Notes: a model not told the origin generated them from the sequence alone. A stretch of DNA of 64,000 nt from Sulfotelmatobacter sp963788225 (GCA_963788225.1 CAWBGI010000001.1:62001-126000), one strand, 5' to 3'; positions 51,224 to 59,505 are shown, counted from the stretch's first letter. Numbers and translations: made by a program.

Positions 51224-51345
51224 TCATTGGTGTTTCTTCCTGCGGTGACCAGGTCGCAGCGGCAGAGGACGCAGCGCATGGCCACGGTATAAACAAAGTG
51301 CGCGTAGGCCGGGCAGTTGCTGTTGGCGCAGACTTTTGTCGTCAT
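51151..51345 (-). CDS. Small zinc-ribbon protein overlapping the AhpD remnant
   Basis: 64 residues from ATG 51343-51345, GGAG seven bases upstream. MTTKVCANSNCPAYAHFVY and MRCVLCRCDLV provide four Cys (C-x4-C and C-x2-C) for one zinc, a common acidobacterial zinc-ribbon pattern. The last ~25 residues (NDPTRSGRKPPVIIPSPSL...) are read in a different frame of the AhpD gene fragment, so the C terminus is a by-product of the deletion that joined the two. The original protein was probably about 40 residues. Confidence 0.6.
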   Translation of the reverse strand: MTTKVCANSNCPAYAHFVYTVAMRCVLCRCDLVTAGRNTNDPTRSGRKPPVIIPSPSLPHSCSR

Positions 51346-51608
51346 ATCAACTCCCTTCGCCGGTCGTTCGTCTAAGCGAATAGCTGTCGAGAGAAGTAGT
51401 CGTGACGTTAGCACAATGGGCGGCGGGACAGACGCGCATTTTCAGCGCCCGGCTATCGGATTTTCTTCTGAGGCAGGAGCGAGTCCCTAGTACCTAGTAG
51501 CCAATCTCGTGATGAACCGAAGTATTCTTCCCTAACGGTTGGTGAGGCAGCTCGCCAGCAGAGCAGAGCTGCGGGGCTTACTGGGTACTGGGTACTGGGT
51601 ACTCGGTA

Positions 51609-52112
51609 CTATCTCCCCAGAATCTGCTCGATTTGCCGCAGGTGGTTGATGTCGTGGCCGGCGAACATGTGCGCGATGTGTTCGATGGATTCCTGGCCGC
51701 GCTCGGAGTGCATGCCGTAGTGTTTCCACTGTTCGGGGGTCAGGGATTTGAGCAGCGCAAGATTGGCTTCGCGAATGGCGCGAAATTGTGCGACGGATTT
51801 GCGCGGATCGCGCTTGGCATAGTGCCCAGCGGTCACCCAGGCATCCTGATCGAAGGCAGCGACGGGAGTTCCCGGCGCGCCGAGGATCAGCCGCATGCGA
51901 AAGCCTCCGACCATTTCGGCGTCCGCGATGTGGGCAAGAATCTCGCCCACTGACCATTTATCCGGTGCGGGCCGCTTGCGCAATTTTGCTGTGGGCACGC
52001 CTTTGATGAGGCGCTCGAGTTTCTTCGCGGTGGCGGCTTGCACGGTGAGGGATTTCTTTCCTTCTACGTATCCGGTTACGCGTTGCGTGTATTGCTGCGG
52101 CGTTTCTTTCAT
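51609..52112 (-). CDS. DinB-superfamily protein
   Basis: 167 residues from ATG 52110-52112, AAGGAG ten bases upstream; the much longer open frame upstream is repeat-derived. Four-helix DinB/YfiT-like fold: WSVGEILAHIADAEMVGGFRM carries the first metal-ligand His, and ESIEHIAHMFAGHDINHLRQI the two others (His-x3-His). These metal-dependent proteins transfer or remove thiol or other groups, but the substrate is unknown. Divergent from vapBC. Confidence 0.88.
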   Translation of the reverse strand: MKETPQQYTQRVTGYVEGKKSLTVQAATAKKLERLIKGVPTAKLRKRPAPDKWSVGEILAHIADAEMVGGFRMRLILGAPGTPVAAFDQDAWVTAGHYAKRDPRKSVAQFRAIREANLALLKSLTPEQWKHYGMHSERGQESIEHIAHMFAGHDINHLRQIEQILGR

Positions 52113-52168
52113 CTGGTTCGAACTCCTTGTCGTTATAGTTCCGCAGTCCCGCCCCACTTGCTCGCGAG

Positions 52169-52210
52169 AAAAATCTTTAAACACAGGGGGCACAGGGGAA
52201 CACAGGGTAA
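52169..52210. repeat. Inverted copy of the 'GTGTTAAAGATTTT' element
   Basis: Reverse-complement orientation of the elements at 21723 and 31302 (AAAATCTTTAAACACAGGGGG...). It lies between the DinB and vapB genes. Confidence 0.65.
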
Positions 52211-52302
52211 AGCCTTCGCTGCCCCATTTGGTCACGATACCAAACTTTGGTTCCAGCGGAGGCTCGCTCCGTCTGCATCTTACTCTATGGTACGATGTAA
52301 GC

Positions 52303-52545
52303 ATGATGAGACAGATAACATCAGTAAGCACTAAAGGGCAGTTCGTGATCCCTTCGGAGATGCGGGAGTCGTTAGGCATCAAGCCTGGGACCCGCATCGC
52401 GGTAAGCCAGGAAGGATCGCGCATCGTTCTGGAACCGGTATCCGAAGAACTGGTGGACAGGACGCGCGGGCTCTTCTCGGGGAAGCCGTCCCTTTCGCAA
52501 GAACTCAAACGCGAGCGGCGGCGGAAGGACAGAGATCGATGGTGA
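52303..52545 (+). CDS. vapB: VapB-type antitoxin (AbrB/SpoVT fold)
   Basis: 80 residues from ATG 52303 (a second ATG at 52306). The swapped-hairpin AbrB domain is visible: ITSVSTKGQFVIPSEMRESLGIKPGTRIAV. The basic C-terminal tail (SQELKRERRRKDRDRW) probably binds the toxin. It overlaps the toxin gene by 7 bp, the standard VapBC layout, and the pair would autorepress its own promoter. Confidence 0.92.
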   Translation: MMRQITSVSTKGQFVIPSEMRESLGIKPGTRIAVSQEGSRIVLEPVSEELVDRTRGLFSGKPSLSQELKRERRRKDRDRW

Positions 52546-52949
52546 CCTACGTCCTCGATTCGAGCGCGATTCTGCGCTACCTGGATGACGAGGCGGGCGC
52601 GGCGCGGGTGGCGGAAATCATCAAGGGCCATCTGGCGGGAACATGCGCGGCGATTATTCCGGCGCTGCATTGGGGCGAAGTGGCCGGGATCACATGCAAG
52701 GCTCACGGGCGGGATGCGATGGAGCTGGTTCTCTCGCGACTGGGTGCGTTTGGCATTGCAGTACTTCCAGCGGACGGGGACCGGGCAGTTCGCGCGGCGC
52801 TGATCAAACTGAAGCGTCAGATTCCTTACGTGGATGCGTTTGGATTGGAACTCGCGGCGGACGGGCGCGACCACGTTTTCGTGACCGCGGACTTTGATTT
52901 CAAGCCTGCGAGCCGCGATGGCAAGATTGAGTTTTTGCCGGCCAAGTAA
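52539..52949 (+). CDS. vapC: VapC-type PIN-domain RNase toxin
   Basis: 136 residues. PIN acidic residues: Asp in VLDSSAILRYL, Glu in HWGEVAG, Asp in YVDAFGLELA and Asp in VTADFDF. VapC toxins cut tRNA or rRNA when released from the antitoxin. Start overlaps vapB by 7 bp (ATGG within GATGGTGA). Confidence 0.93.
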   Translation: MVTYVLDSSAILRYLDDEAGAARVAEIIKGHLAGTCAAIIPALHWGEVAGITCKAHGRDAMELVLSRLGAFGIAVLPADGDRAVRAALIKLKRQIPYVDAFGLELAADGRDHVFVTADFDFKPASRDGKIEFLPAK

Positions 52950-53193
52950 CTCAAAGGGAGCTACTTCGCTCCTTACTTCTCGTTCGCCCCACTGGGCTCA
53001 GTCTGACTTGCCGCGGCTGACTGGCGCGATAGTCCTGCGCCTGTCCGTAATGATCGAAGGCCCCCTGGCCGTATCTGTGGGAGATCCCTCACGCGGCTGA
53101 AGTACGCCGCGTTTCGGGATGACGACCTCGTGGGGGGATAAATTCAAACTGACGCACTGCGGTTGGTCAAAGGCATAATTCCGCCGATTCTGC

Positions 53194-53222
53194 TTGACAG
53201 GAAGTGGTGTGCTTTGTATATT
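53194..53222 (+). promoter_or_regulatory. Consensus promoter directly before the ArsR-type gene (leaderless-type)
   Basis: TTGACA (53194-53199), 17-bp spacer, TATATT (53217-53222). The start site would fall about 4-5 bases before ATG 53234, and no Shine-Dalgarno is present. The 284-bp gap after vapC otherwise contains only CGCGGCTGA-type repeats. Confidence 0.75.
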
Positions 53223-53233
53223 CCTAGTTGGTT

Positions 53234-53635
53234 ATGGAACCACTCAGTTATACACATTCTTCGGTCCGGCTGGATGCGACTTTTGCGGCGCTGGCCGATC
53301 CTACGCGGCGGGCCATACTGGCGCGGCTGGCGAAGGGCGAGGCTTCGGTAAACGATCTGGCGGAGCCGTTCGCCATGAGCCAGCCGGCCATTTCCAAACA
53401 TCTTAAAGTGCTGGAGCGAGCGGGACTGATTTCGCGGGGACGCGATGCGCAACGGCGTCCGCGGCGGCTGGAGGCGCGGCCCCTGCGCGACGCCACGCGC
53501 TGGCTGGAGAACTATCGCCAGTTTTGGGAGAAGCAGTTCGGGCGACTGGATGCTCTGCTGCAGGAAATGCAGGGCGGCGTGGGAGGAAAACGAGCCAAAC
53601 GTGGAGGGACGAAACAGGTTCCTCACCGGGCTTGA
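53234..53635 (+). CDS. ArsR-family transcriptional repressor
   Basis: 133 residues. Winged-helix with FAALADPTRRAILARLAKGEASVNDLAEPF and the recognition helix QPAISKHLKVLERAGLISRGRDA; the wing carries RRPRRLEARPL. No metal-binding CVC motif, so it belongs to the group paired with SRPBCC/AHSA1 genes, which follows 43 bp downstream. The start choice is ATG 53234; a TTG at 53228 adds two residues. The promoter overlaps the start, so the gene may be autoregulated. Confidence 0.92.
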   Translation: MEPLSYTHSSVRLDATFAALADPTRRAILARLAKGEASVNDLAEPFAMSQPAISKHLKVLERAGLISRGRDAQRRPRRLEARPLRDATRWLENYRQFWEKQFGRLDALLQEMQGGVGGKRAKRGGTKQVPHRA

Positions 53636-53677
53636 CGCCCGGTTCGAAACGACAAATTAAGAGTGAAGGAGATCGCA

Positions 53678-54184
53678 ATGACAAATAGTGGAACGTTCAA
53701 CATTACTGCGCATGGCGACCGTGAGATTGTGGTGACGCGGGTCTTCGATGCGCCGCGGCGGCTGGTATTCGAAGCCTACACCAAGCCGGAGCTGGTGAAG
53801 AGGTGGTTGCTGGGGCCGGATGGTTGGTCAATGCCGGTGTGCGAGATCGACTTGCGCGTGGGCGGCAAGTATCGCTATGTGTGGAGAAGTGACGCCGACG
53901 GACACGAAATGGGGATGGGCGGCGTGTACCGCGAAGTCGTGGCGCCGGAGCGGATTGTTGCCAGCGAGGTGTTCGACGAAGCGTGGTATCCGGGCGAAGC
54001 CCTGGACACGCTTGTGCTCACCGAGAAAAGCGGGAAGACTACGCTGACGCAGACGATTCTGTATAACTCTGGCGAGACGCGAGACGCGGTGCTGAAGTCG
54101 CCGATGCAGACCGGCATGGCGGCGAGTTACGACCGGCTCGAGAAAGTGCTGCCTTCGCTGGGGCGTACGGCGTTGAGCGCGTAA
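53678..54184 (+). CDS. SRPBCC/AHSA1-domain protein
   Basis: 168 residues from ATG 53678 behind GAAGGAGAT. START/SRPBCC fold: REIVVTRVFDAPRRLVFEAYTKPELVKRWL, WSMPVCEIDLRVGGKYRYVWR, and the C-terminal helix KSPMQTGMAASYDRLEKVL. Such proteins bind hydrophobic ligands and commonly sit with an ArsR regulator, as here; both are probably in one operon. Confidence 0.92.
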   Translation: MTNSGTFNITAHGDREIVVTRVFDAPRRLVFEAYTKPELVKRWLLGPDGWSMPVCEIDLRVGGKYRYVWRSDADGHEMGMGGVYREVVAPERIVASEVFDEAWYPGEALDTLVLTEKSGKTTLTQTILYNSGETRDAVLKSPMQTGMAASYDRLEKVLPSLGRTALSA

Positions 54185-54362
54185 GCGGGCGGATTACCTC
54201 AGCGGCTAAAGCCGGCTTGCGTTGGCGCTTGAATCGCTGCGCTGAAGCGCTGCGCCACCCAATGGCAGTTGCACATTGCCGTCCAAAGGCAGTCAGCACA
54301 TTGCTGTCGAAAAGTGTCCACCCAAAGGCATGATGTGAGAACGACATTTCAGGAGGATGAAC

Positions 54363-54839
54363 ATGCAGAAGATCAGGCCGTTCTTGTGGTTTGATGGCAA
54401 CGCTGAGGAGGCGATGAAGTTTTACACCTCCATTTTCAAGAATTCGAAAATTGGAGGCGTTCAACGGTATGGGGAAGGCGGGCCCGGCCCAAAGGGATCG
54501 GTGATGACCGGGACATTCCAGATCGAGGGACAGGAATTCATGGTGCTGAACGGCGGTCCGCACTATAAGTTCACGCCGGCGATCTCTTTCTTTGTGAATT
54601 GCGAAACCCAGGCCGAAGTGGATGAATTGTGGGAGAAGCTCTCCGCTGGCGCAGAAACTATGCAATGCGGCTGGCTGAAGGATAAGTTTGGACTCACGTG
54701 GCAGATCATTCCGAAGGCTCTCGGCGAGTTGCTGGGGGACAAGGATCCGCAGAAGTCACAGAGGGTGATGAAGGCCATGATGAAGATGATCAAGATTGAT
54801 GTGGAGGGATTGAGGAGAGCGTACGAGGGGAAAGATTAA
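54363..54839 (+). CDS. VOC-superfamily protein (PhnB/3-demethylubiquinone-MTase-like)
   Basis: 158 residues from ATG 54363, six bases after AGGAGG (an ATG at 54357 overlaps that RBS). MQKIRPFLWFDGNAEEAMKFYTSIF, QIEGQEFMVLNGGPHYKFTPAISFFVNC and GWLKDKFGLTWQIIPKALGELL match the PhnB-like VOC group of two beta-alpha-beta-beta-beta units. Metal-dependence and substrate are unknown. It follows the ArsR/SRPBCC pair (178-bp gap) and may belong to the same group of small genes, with a GCTAAAGCC palindrome between. Confidence 0.9.
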   Translation: MQKIRPFLWFDGNAEEAMKFYTSIFKNSKIGGVQRYGEGGPGPKGSVMTGTFQIEGQEFMVLNGGPHYKFTPAISFFVNCETQAEVDELWEKLSAGAETMQCGWLKDKFGLTWQIIPKALGELLGDKDPQKSQRVMKAMMKMIKIDVEGLRRAYEGKD

Positions 54840-55177
54840 TGGCTTATCTCAGCCGCTAAAGCCGGCCGGGGAAGCCGCCTCGCTTCGCTCGGCGGGACGG
54901 GCGATGGCGCCCGTCCCCGCACGAGTAATGCAGACTGCCGAGCCGGCGGTCTCCACATGAGCATCGCCAGACGCCACAGGGCCCATTCCCATCTAAGCAT
55001 CCCTTCCCGTTTCAGGACACGCTGAAATTATTCCTGACCATAAGTGCGCCCTTTTGAAAAGGGGCGACTGTTATGCTGCCGTTAATCATGTGTGGTTGCA
55101 CCGTTGCGGCGGGTGCAAGTCTCGAAGCCGCACAGCAAGTCGCAGGTTTAAACCGCACATCGGGAGGAGAGAATTTC
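54840..55177. other. Gap before the decahaem cytochrome gene: repeats and putative leader
   Basis: 338 bp. A CAGCCGCTAAAGCCGGC palindrome (54850-54866) and a GGGACGGGC/GCCCGTCCC hairpin (54894-54917, the same palindrome as at 37734) come first. From 55020 on it is less GC-rich; GGGAGGAGAG just before 55178 is the cytochrome RBS. No clear promoter or riboswitch. Confidence 0.5.
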
Positions 55178-56125
55178 ATGTGGATGAAACCCAGAGTTCT
55201 GCCTTTGGTTCTACTTTCCTTCGCATGCCTCTGGTGCGCGGTTGCGTCTCGGAGTCAAGCGCAGCAGGCTGGAGAAAAGAAGCTGCAACAGGGAAGCGCA
55301 GCGGGAAGCGCGTCCAAGGCGGCGGCCTCGGCGGAGGATTCCAAATACGTTGGTTCGGAGACGTGCAAGGGCTGTCACGAAGATCTCTACAACAGTTGGG
55401 CGAAGTCGCCGCACTGGAAGACCACGCTGGATAAGAAGGGCGGCCCGTCGCGGCAAGGTTGCGAAGGCTGCCACGGGCCGGGCGCGGAACACGTGGCGGG
55501 AGGCGGCGATAAGACGAAGATCTTCACTTTTGTGGGCGCGAAGCCGGAAGCCGTCACCAGGCAATGCCTGAGCTGTCACGAGTCGAATCCCGAGCAGCGG
55601 CAGTTCATGCATTCCACCCACAACGAAAACGGGGTCACCTGCACCACCTGTCACTCTCCGCATCACTCGACGCAGGAATATCTGCTGGTCAAGAAGCAGA
55701 CGACGCTGTGCTTTTCCTGCCACGCCGAACAGAAAGCCGATTTCCAGAAGCCGTTTCATCACCGGGTGGAAGAAGGGCTGATCCAGTGCTCCGATTGCCA
55801 CAATGCGCACGGCGCGGCGAGGGATCGCCAGCTGCGGTCGACCCCCGACCAGGACATGGTTTGCATGAAGTGCCATAGCGACAAGCGTGGACCGTTCGTC
55901 TTCGAGCACGAGCCGGTCCGGGCTGAGGGATGCCAGACTTGCCACACCGCGCACGGCTCGCCCTATCCGCGCATGCTGCTGACGGCGCGCGTCAACACGC
56001 TCTGCCTGCAGTGCCATACCGGGATTCCGCCGGGCCCGCATCCGCAAAATGCGTTCCGCCAGGATTGTGTTCTATGCCATATGAGTATCCACGGCTCGAA
56101 TATTGACGAAAGGTTCTTCAAGTGA
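55178..56125 (+). CDS. Decahaem c-type cytochrome, MtrA/DmsE/PioA family
   Basis: 315 residues from ATG 55178. The signal peptide ends SRSQAQ. Ten CxxCH sites: CKGCH, CEGCH, CLSCH, CTTCH, CFSCH, CSDCH, CMKCH, CQTCH, CLQCH, CVLCH, evenly spaced in the MtrA pattern, with the family phrases VGSETCKGCHEDLYNSW and CSPHHSTQEYL-like spacing. MtrA-type cytochromes sit inside an outer-membrane barrel and wire the periplasm to the outside. The barrel gene follows 13 bp downstream. No MtrC-like outer cytochrome is encoded in the window. Confidence 0.94.
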   Translation: MWMKPRVLPLVLLSFACLWCAVASRSQAQQAGEKKLQQGSAAGSASKAAASAEDSKYVGSETCKGCHEDLYNSWAKSPHWKTTLDKKGGPSRQGCEGCHGPGAEHVAGGGDKTKIFTFVGAKPEAVTRQCLSCHESNPEQRQFMHSTHNENGVTCTTCHSPHHSTQEYLLVKKQTTLCFSCHAEQKADFQKPFHHRVEEGLIQCSDCHNAHGAARDRQLRSTPDQDMVCMKCHSDKRGPFVFEHEPVRAEGCQTCHTAHGSPYPRMLLTARVNTLCLQCHTGIPPGPHPQNAFRQDCVLCHMSIHGSNIDERFFK

Positions 56126-56138
56126 AGGGGAGGAGAAT

Positions 56139-58712
56139 ATGACCACTGTCAATCACAGCGTAGGGCGGCCTCTTCTTCCGGAAGAAGGCCCGTCAGACCG
56201 GAGCCGCAGCGGCCACGGCAAGTACGCAATGCTGGTTGTGCTGCTGATGCTGGCGCCACGGTTCGCGGCGGCTCAGGACGGAGAAGAAAACTCGCAAAGC
56301 CGGGTTTGGGGCGATTACGCGGTGCAGCAGTCGGTCGAGTTCGGCGGCCGCTCGGCGGACGTCAACGGCAACCAGCAGTTGTATAGCACGCTGGTAAACC
56401 TGAAGAGCGGTCCGCGGCTTCTGGAGCAGGAGCTATCCATGCGCTCGACGAACCATATGGGGGTCGTCTTCGACAACTTGTACCTGAGCAGCTTCGGATT
56501 TGGCGGCGACCCAAACGACGTGGCCCGCCTGCGGCTCGAGAAGAACAAGTGGTATGACTTTCTCGGAGTCTACCGGCGCGACGAGAACTTCTTCGACTTC
56601 AACCTGTTTGCCAACCCCTTGAATTTGAATCAGGGCATTGGGGCTGCACTTAAGGTCAACCCCGGCGGGTTTGATCCGACGACCATGCCGTGGTACGCCA
56701 ACAGCCCGCACCTGCAGAACATCACGCGCCAAATGGGGGATTTCAACGTGACCTTGCTGCCGCAGTCGGCGGTGCGGTTCCGCGTGGGCTATGCCCGCAA
56801 CAACAACGCGGGCACGCTTGACACGACGCTGGAGGGCCCGATTCGCACCCTGATGACGGAGTACGACCAGTCGCGTTCCGACCGTTACCAGTTCGGAGTG
56901 GACATCAGGCCGTTCGAGCGGACGACGTTTAGCTTTGACCAGTTTTACGAACACGACAAAGTCGATCCTAACTTCAGGGACAACAATCTGTCCTTCACAG
57001 ACAGCGTGACGGGAGCGCCGGTCGACATTGGCGTAGCATTGCCGCCTTCCAGCTGTACGATCGTCCCGGGCGTCACTTTCCCGGGCGGCAATGTCTTCGT
57101 TAAAAGTGCAGGGTGCAACATCGGAATGTTCGGTTTCTCCCGTTCCGGCCAGGTCCGCACCGGCATTCCCACGGAGCAGGTGTCGTTGCAGTCAAACTAC
57201 TTCCGGAAGCTGGACGTGGTCGCCTCCGGTACCTACAGCTCGGGGAGTTCCGACTTCCTCAACTATCAGGAGTTTGCCGACTATCGCAAGGGCGTCACGC
57301 TGCTCACGGCCGGGTCGCACACCAATCGCGTTTCGGGCAATGCGGATCTTGGCTTGACCTACCACCTTGCGTCGGGTTGGAGCGTTTCAGACAAGTTCCG
57401 CTGGCTGGACTGGCGCAACCCAGGGAACTCCACGCAAAATGGATTTTCCTGTTCGGCAGCTGCCGCTCCGGGCTTGACCGCGGCGCAGGCCGGTTGCACC
57501 ACCTCTTCCAGTGCCGACTTGTTTGCCACGGTTTTGGCCGAGCGCAACTACTCGAACACGGCGAAGCTGAACTGGGCCCCCAGCCGCCGCCTCGGCGCTT
57601 ACCTTGGCTACCGCTATGGACATCGTGAGCTGACCGGCGCACTCCAGGGCGACTCGCCAACCCTGAACAGTTACTACCTGGCGGACAACGGCGTCACCGC
57701 CCGGTTGTCAACGAACAACGCTTTGCCCGCCAACCTAAACATTACCAAGATCGACCAGCACACGGCCCTGGGAGGGGTTGTGCTTCGTCCGGTGGAAGGG
57801 TGGCGCGTCAACGCCGACGTGGAACTGCTGAGCGCCAGCAACGCCTTCACCAACATCAGTCCGCGTCACCAGCAGCGCGTCCGGGCGAACACCACCTACA
57901 AAGTGAACCGTTGGGCGAGCGTCAATGGTGGTGTGCATTTCGTGGAGACCCTGAATAACTTTGCCGAGTTCGTCAATGCTTTTGTTACGCCGGCAAATCC
58001 CAACCTGTTCCCGACCTCCGGCGCGAGCACCGTCCCGGCGGCTTACGGGCACCAGGATCACTGGCGTTACTACACGCTCGGAGCGGGCCTGCACCCCAAC
58101 TGGCGCTTCGCATTCGACTTTGGGTGGACCTACCTGGACCAGCAGATCAATTCCGCGACCTGCGTGCCGTCAACCGGACCAACCGTGCAAGCCACTCCCG
58201 CTCTGTGTACCGGCTTCCAGGCCGGCGGTCTGCCGCTGTTATTGGACTACCAGGAGCGCACGAACAGCGGCTTTGCCGGTCTGACCTTCAAGCCCGAACA
58301 TCGCGCGGCGCTGAGCCTCGGCTATGAAATCACCAGCACCGCCGGCCACAACAACTGGCTGCTTCCCGGTGGCAGCGACGGCAGCGGCACCTTGCTCATG
58401 ACCAGCGACATCTATGGCAACAGTCCCCCTCTGGCGGGCAACCCAATTTCGCCTTGCCCGGCAGCGTCGGCAGCGGTAACGGGCGGCTGCGCCTTTGTTG
58501 GTCCGTTCCCGGATGCTCCGCTGTCCCAGGCTTTGAACTGGCACAAGCCCGCTGTAGGAGTCGCCTTTGATATCGCGAAGAGTCTGACGCTCAAGGGCAA
58601 TTACTCCTACTTCGACTATAACGAGAAAGAAACTGCGGGGCTGCCACTCGTGACCCTGCCCCGTGACTTCCATGCGAGCACCGAAACGGTCTCTTTGAAA
58701 TACGCCTTCTAG
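56139..58712 (+). CDS. MtrB/PioB-family outer-membrane beta-barrel, partner of decahaem cytochrome
   Basis: 857 residues from ATG 56139 behind GGGGAGGAG. After a signal peptide (...YAMLVVLLMLAPRFAAAQ) the protein is a long series of amphipathic strands with YRRDENFFDFNLFANPLN, VRFRVGYARNNNAGTL, TTFSFDQFYEHDK and a C-terminal Tyr-Ala-Phe, all typical of MtrB/PioB porins that sheath an MtrA-type cytochrome. The length agrees with the family (about 700-900). The N-terminal Cys pair of Shewanella MtrB is absent. A GCCCCGCTTCTCG hairpin lies 18 bp downstream. Confidence 0.93.
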   Translation: MTTVNHSVGRPLLPEEGPSDRSRSGHGKYAMLVVLLMLAPRFAAAQDGEENSQSRVWGDYAVQQSVEFGGRSADVNGNQQLYSTLVNLKSGPRLLEQELSMRSTNHMGVVFDNLYLSSFGFGGDPNDVARLRLEKNKWYDFLGVYRRDENFFDFNLFANPLNLNQGIGAALKVNPGGFDPTTMPWYANSPHLQNITRQMGDFNVTLLPQSAVRFRVGYARNNNAGTLDTTLEGPIRTLMTEYDQSRSDRYQFGVDIRPFERTTFSFDQFYEHDKVDPNFRDNNLSFTDSVTGAPVDIGVALPPSSCTIVPGVTFPGGNVFVKSAGCNIGMFGFSRSGQVRTGIPTEQVSLQSNYFRKLDVVASGTYSSGSSDFLNYQEFADYRKGVTLLTAGSHTNRVSGNADLGLTYHLASGWSVSDKFRWLDWRNPGNSTQNGFSCSAAAAPGLTAAQAGCTTSSSADLFATVLAERNYSNTAKLNWAPSRRLGAYLGYRYGHRELTGALQGDSPTLNSYYLADNGVTARLSTNNALPANLNITKIDQHTALGGVVLRPVEGWRVNADVELLSASNAFTNISPRHQQRVRANTTYKVNRWASVNGGVHFVETLNNFAEFVNAFVTPANPNLFPTSGASTVPAAYGHQDHWRYYTLGAGLHPNWRFAFDFGWTYLDQQINSATCVPSTGPTVQATPALCTGFQAGGLPLLLDYQERTNSGFAGLTFKPEHRAALSLGYEITSTAGHNNWLLPGGSDGSGTLLMTSDIYGNSPPLAGNPISPCPAASAAVTGGCAFVGPFPDAPLSQALNWHKPAVGVAFDIAKSLTLKGNYSYFDYNEKETAGLPLVTLPRDFHASTETVSLKYAF

Positions 58713-58730
58713 TTGCCCGAAAATGGGGGT

Positions 58731-58763
58731 GCCCCGCTTCTCGCCGCTTTTGCGAGCAGTGGG
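58731..58763 (+). terminator. Hairpin of the GCCCCATTTCTCG family, copy 4
   Basis: GCCCCGCTTCTCGC with GCGAGCAGTGGG, 7-base loop, 18 bp after the barrel-gene stop; no T-run, so weaker than copies 1 and 2. Confidence 0.65.
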
Positions 58764-58785
58764 AATCGGCCGGAGGAACCGGCGA

Positions 58786-59319
58786 TCACCTCCTCGGACA
58801 CACTGCGCAGCGCACCGGCATCTCCTCGCATCGGCATTGCTTGGGAATATCGCCTCTGCCCCGCGCCCTTGCCGTACAAGCCAGCAGGCACCAGGTCTCG
58901 CGGTAGATTTCAAACATCCCCTGGCTCTTCGGCCCGTAGTTAAAGTGAACCGTCACCCTCGGAACAAACGCATCCGCCGGAACCACGTACCACAGGTTCT
59001 CAGAGACCACATGCGCCACCAGAAAATCGATGTCATCCAGAGTGTAAAGTTTCCCGCTGCCGGCAGCCCTGGACTCGCATCGCGTACCCCGATGGCTGGT
59101 CGCGCACTTCACCTGCACCTTCCACAGCCGCCAAGTCTCAACCGCAAAGTCATAAGGACGGCTGTCTCCCCACGGTTTCAGCACAGGAATGCCCAGCATC
59201 AAAACCTTCGCCAGGAACGCAGCCTCCACCGCCTCCCCCAGCCGCTTACGCGGAGGCGCATCCAGATTCTGTAACCAGGGGAACTTCCGCCTTCCCTCCG
59301 AATTCGATTTTCGAGGCAT
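58786..59319 (-). CDS. PD-(D/E)XK endonuclease (group I intron-associated type), intact copy
   Basis: 177 residues. RLGEAVEAAFLAKVLMLGIP, KPWGDSRPYDFAVE, LWKVQVKCA carry the nuclease core (Asp in Y-D-F and Q-V-K, a variant of E-x-K); later DDIDFLVAHVVSENLWYVVP, FEIYRETWCLL and the closing CRCEEMPVRCAVCP with a possible zinc cluster. Paralogue of the frameshifted copy at 35642. Such nucleases are widespread solitary elements in acidobacteria; no intron or other partner is seen. The ATG immediately follows seven T residues of an intrinsic-terminator-like hairpin. Confidence 0.85.
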   Translation of the reverse strand: MPRKSNSEGRRKFPWLQNLDAPPRKRLGEAVEAAFLAKVLMLGIPVLKPWGDSRPYDFAVETWRLWKVQVKCATSHRGTRCESRAAGSGKLYTLDDIDFLVAHVVSENLWYVVPADAFVPRVTVHFNYGPKSQGMFEIYRETWCLLACTARARGRGDIPKQCRCEEMPVRCAVCPRR

Positions 59320-59450
59320 AAAAAAAGCGCGGCCTGGGTTTCGGAAGTACGTCTCCGAGACACCGTCCGCGCCATATCTCCTTTACCAATAAAAAAGCGC
59401 AGACCGGAAGGGCTGCGCCTCTGTTTCGACTCTATAATTCTATTATATCA
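59320..59450 (-). promoter_or_regulatory. Two-hairpin leader of endonuclease cassette 2
   Basis: Minus strand order: AT-rich promoter (GTGATATAAT... around 59430-59470), hairpin A (GCGCAG/CTGCGC, 59397-59418) with T6, AAAGGAG (about 59379-59385), a hairpin B closed by GCGCGG/CCGCGC (59327-59332 with 59367-59372, with an inner TCGGA/TCCGA stem) and T7, then ATG. This matches cassette 1 part for part. Confidence 0.7.
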
Positions 59451-59505
59451 CGCCGCAAAGGGTAAAAGCGCCACATTAGCCAACTTTATTTCGGTAATAA
59501 TATCC

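Noticed and set aside
55050..55177. Possible riboswitch in the leader of the decahaem cytochrome gene
   Set aside because: GC-rich stems are present but no conserved core of a known cobalamin or cyclic-di-GMP class could be found.
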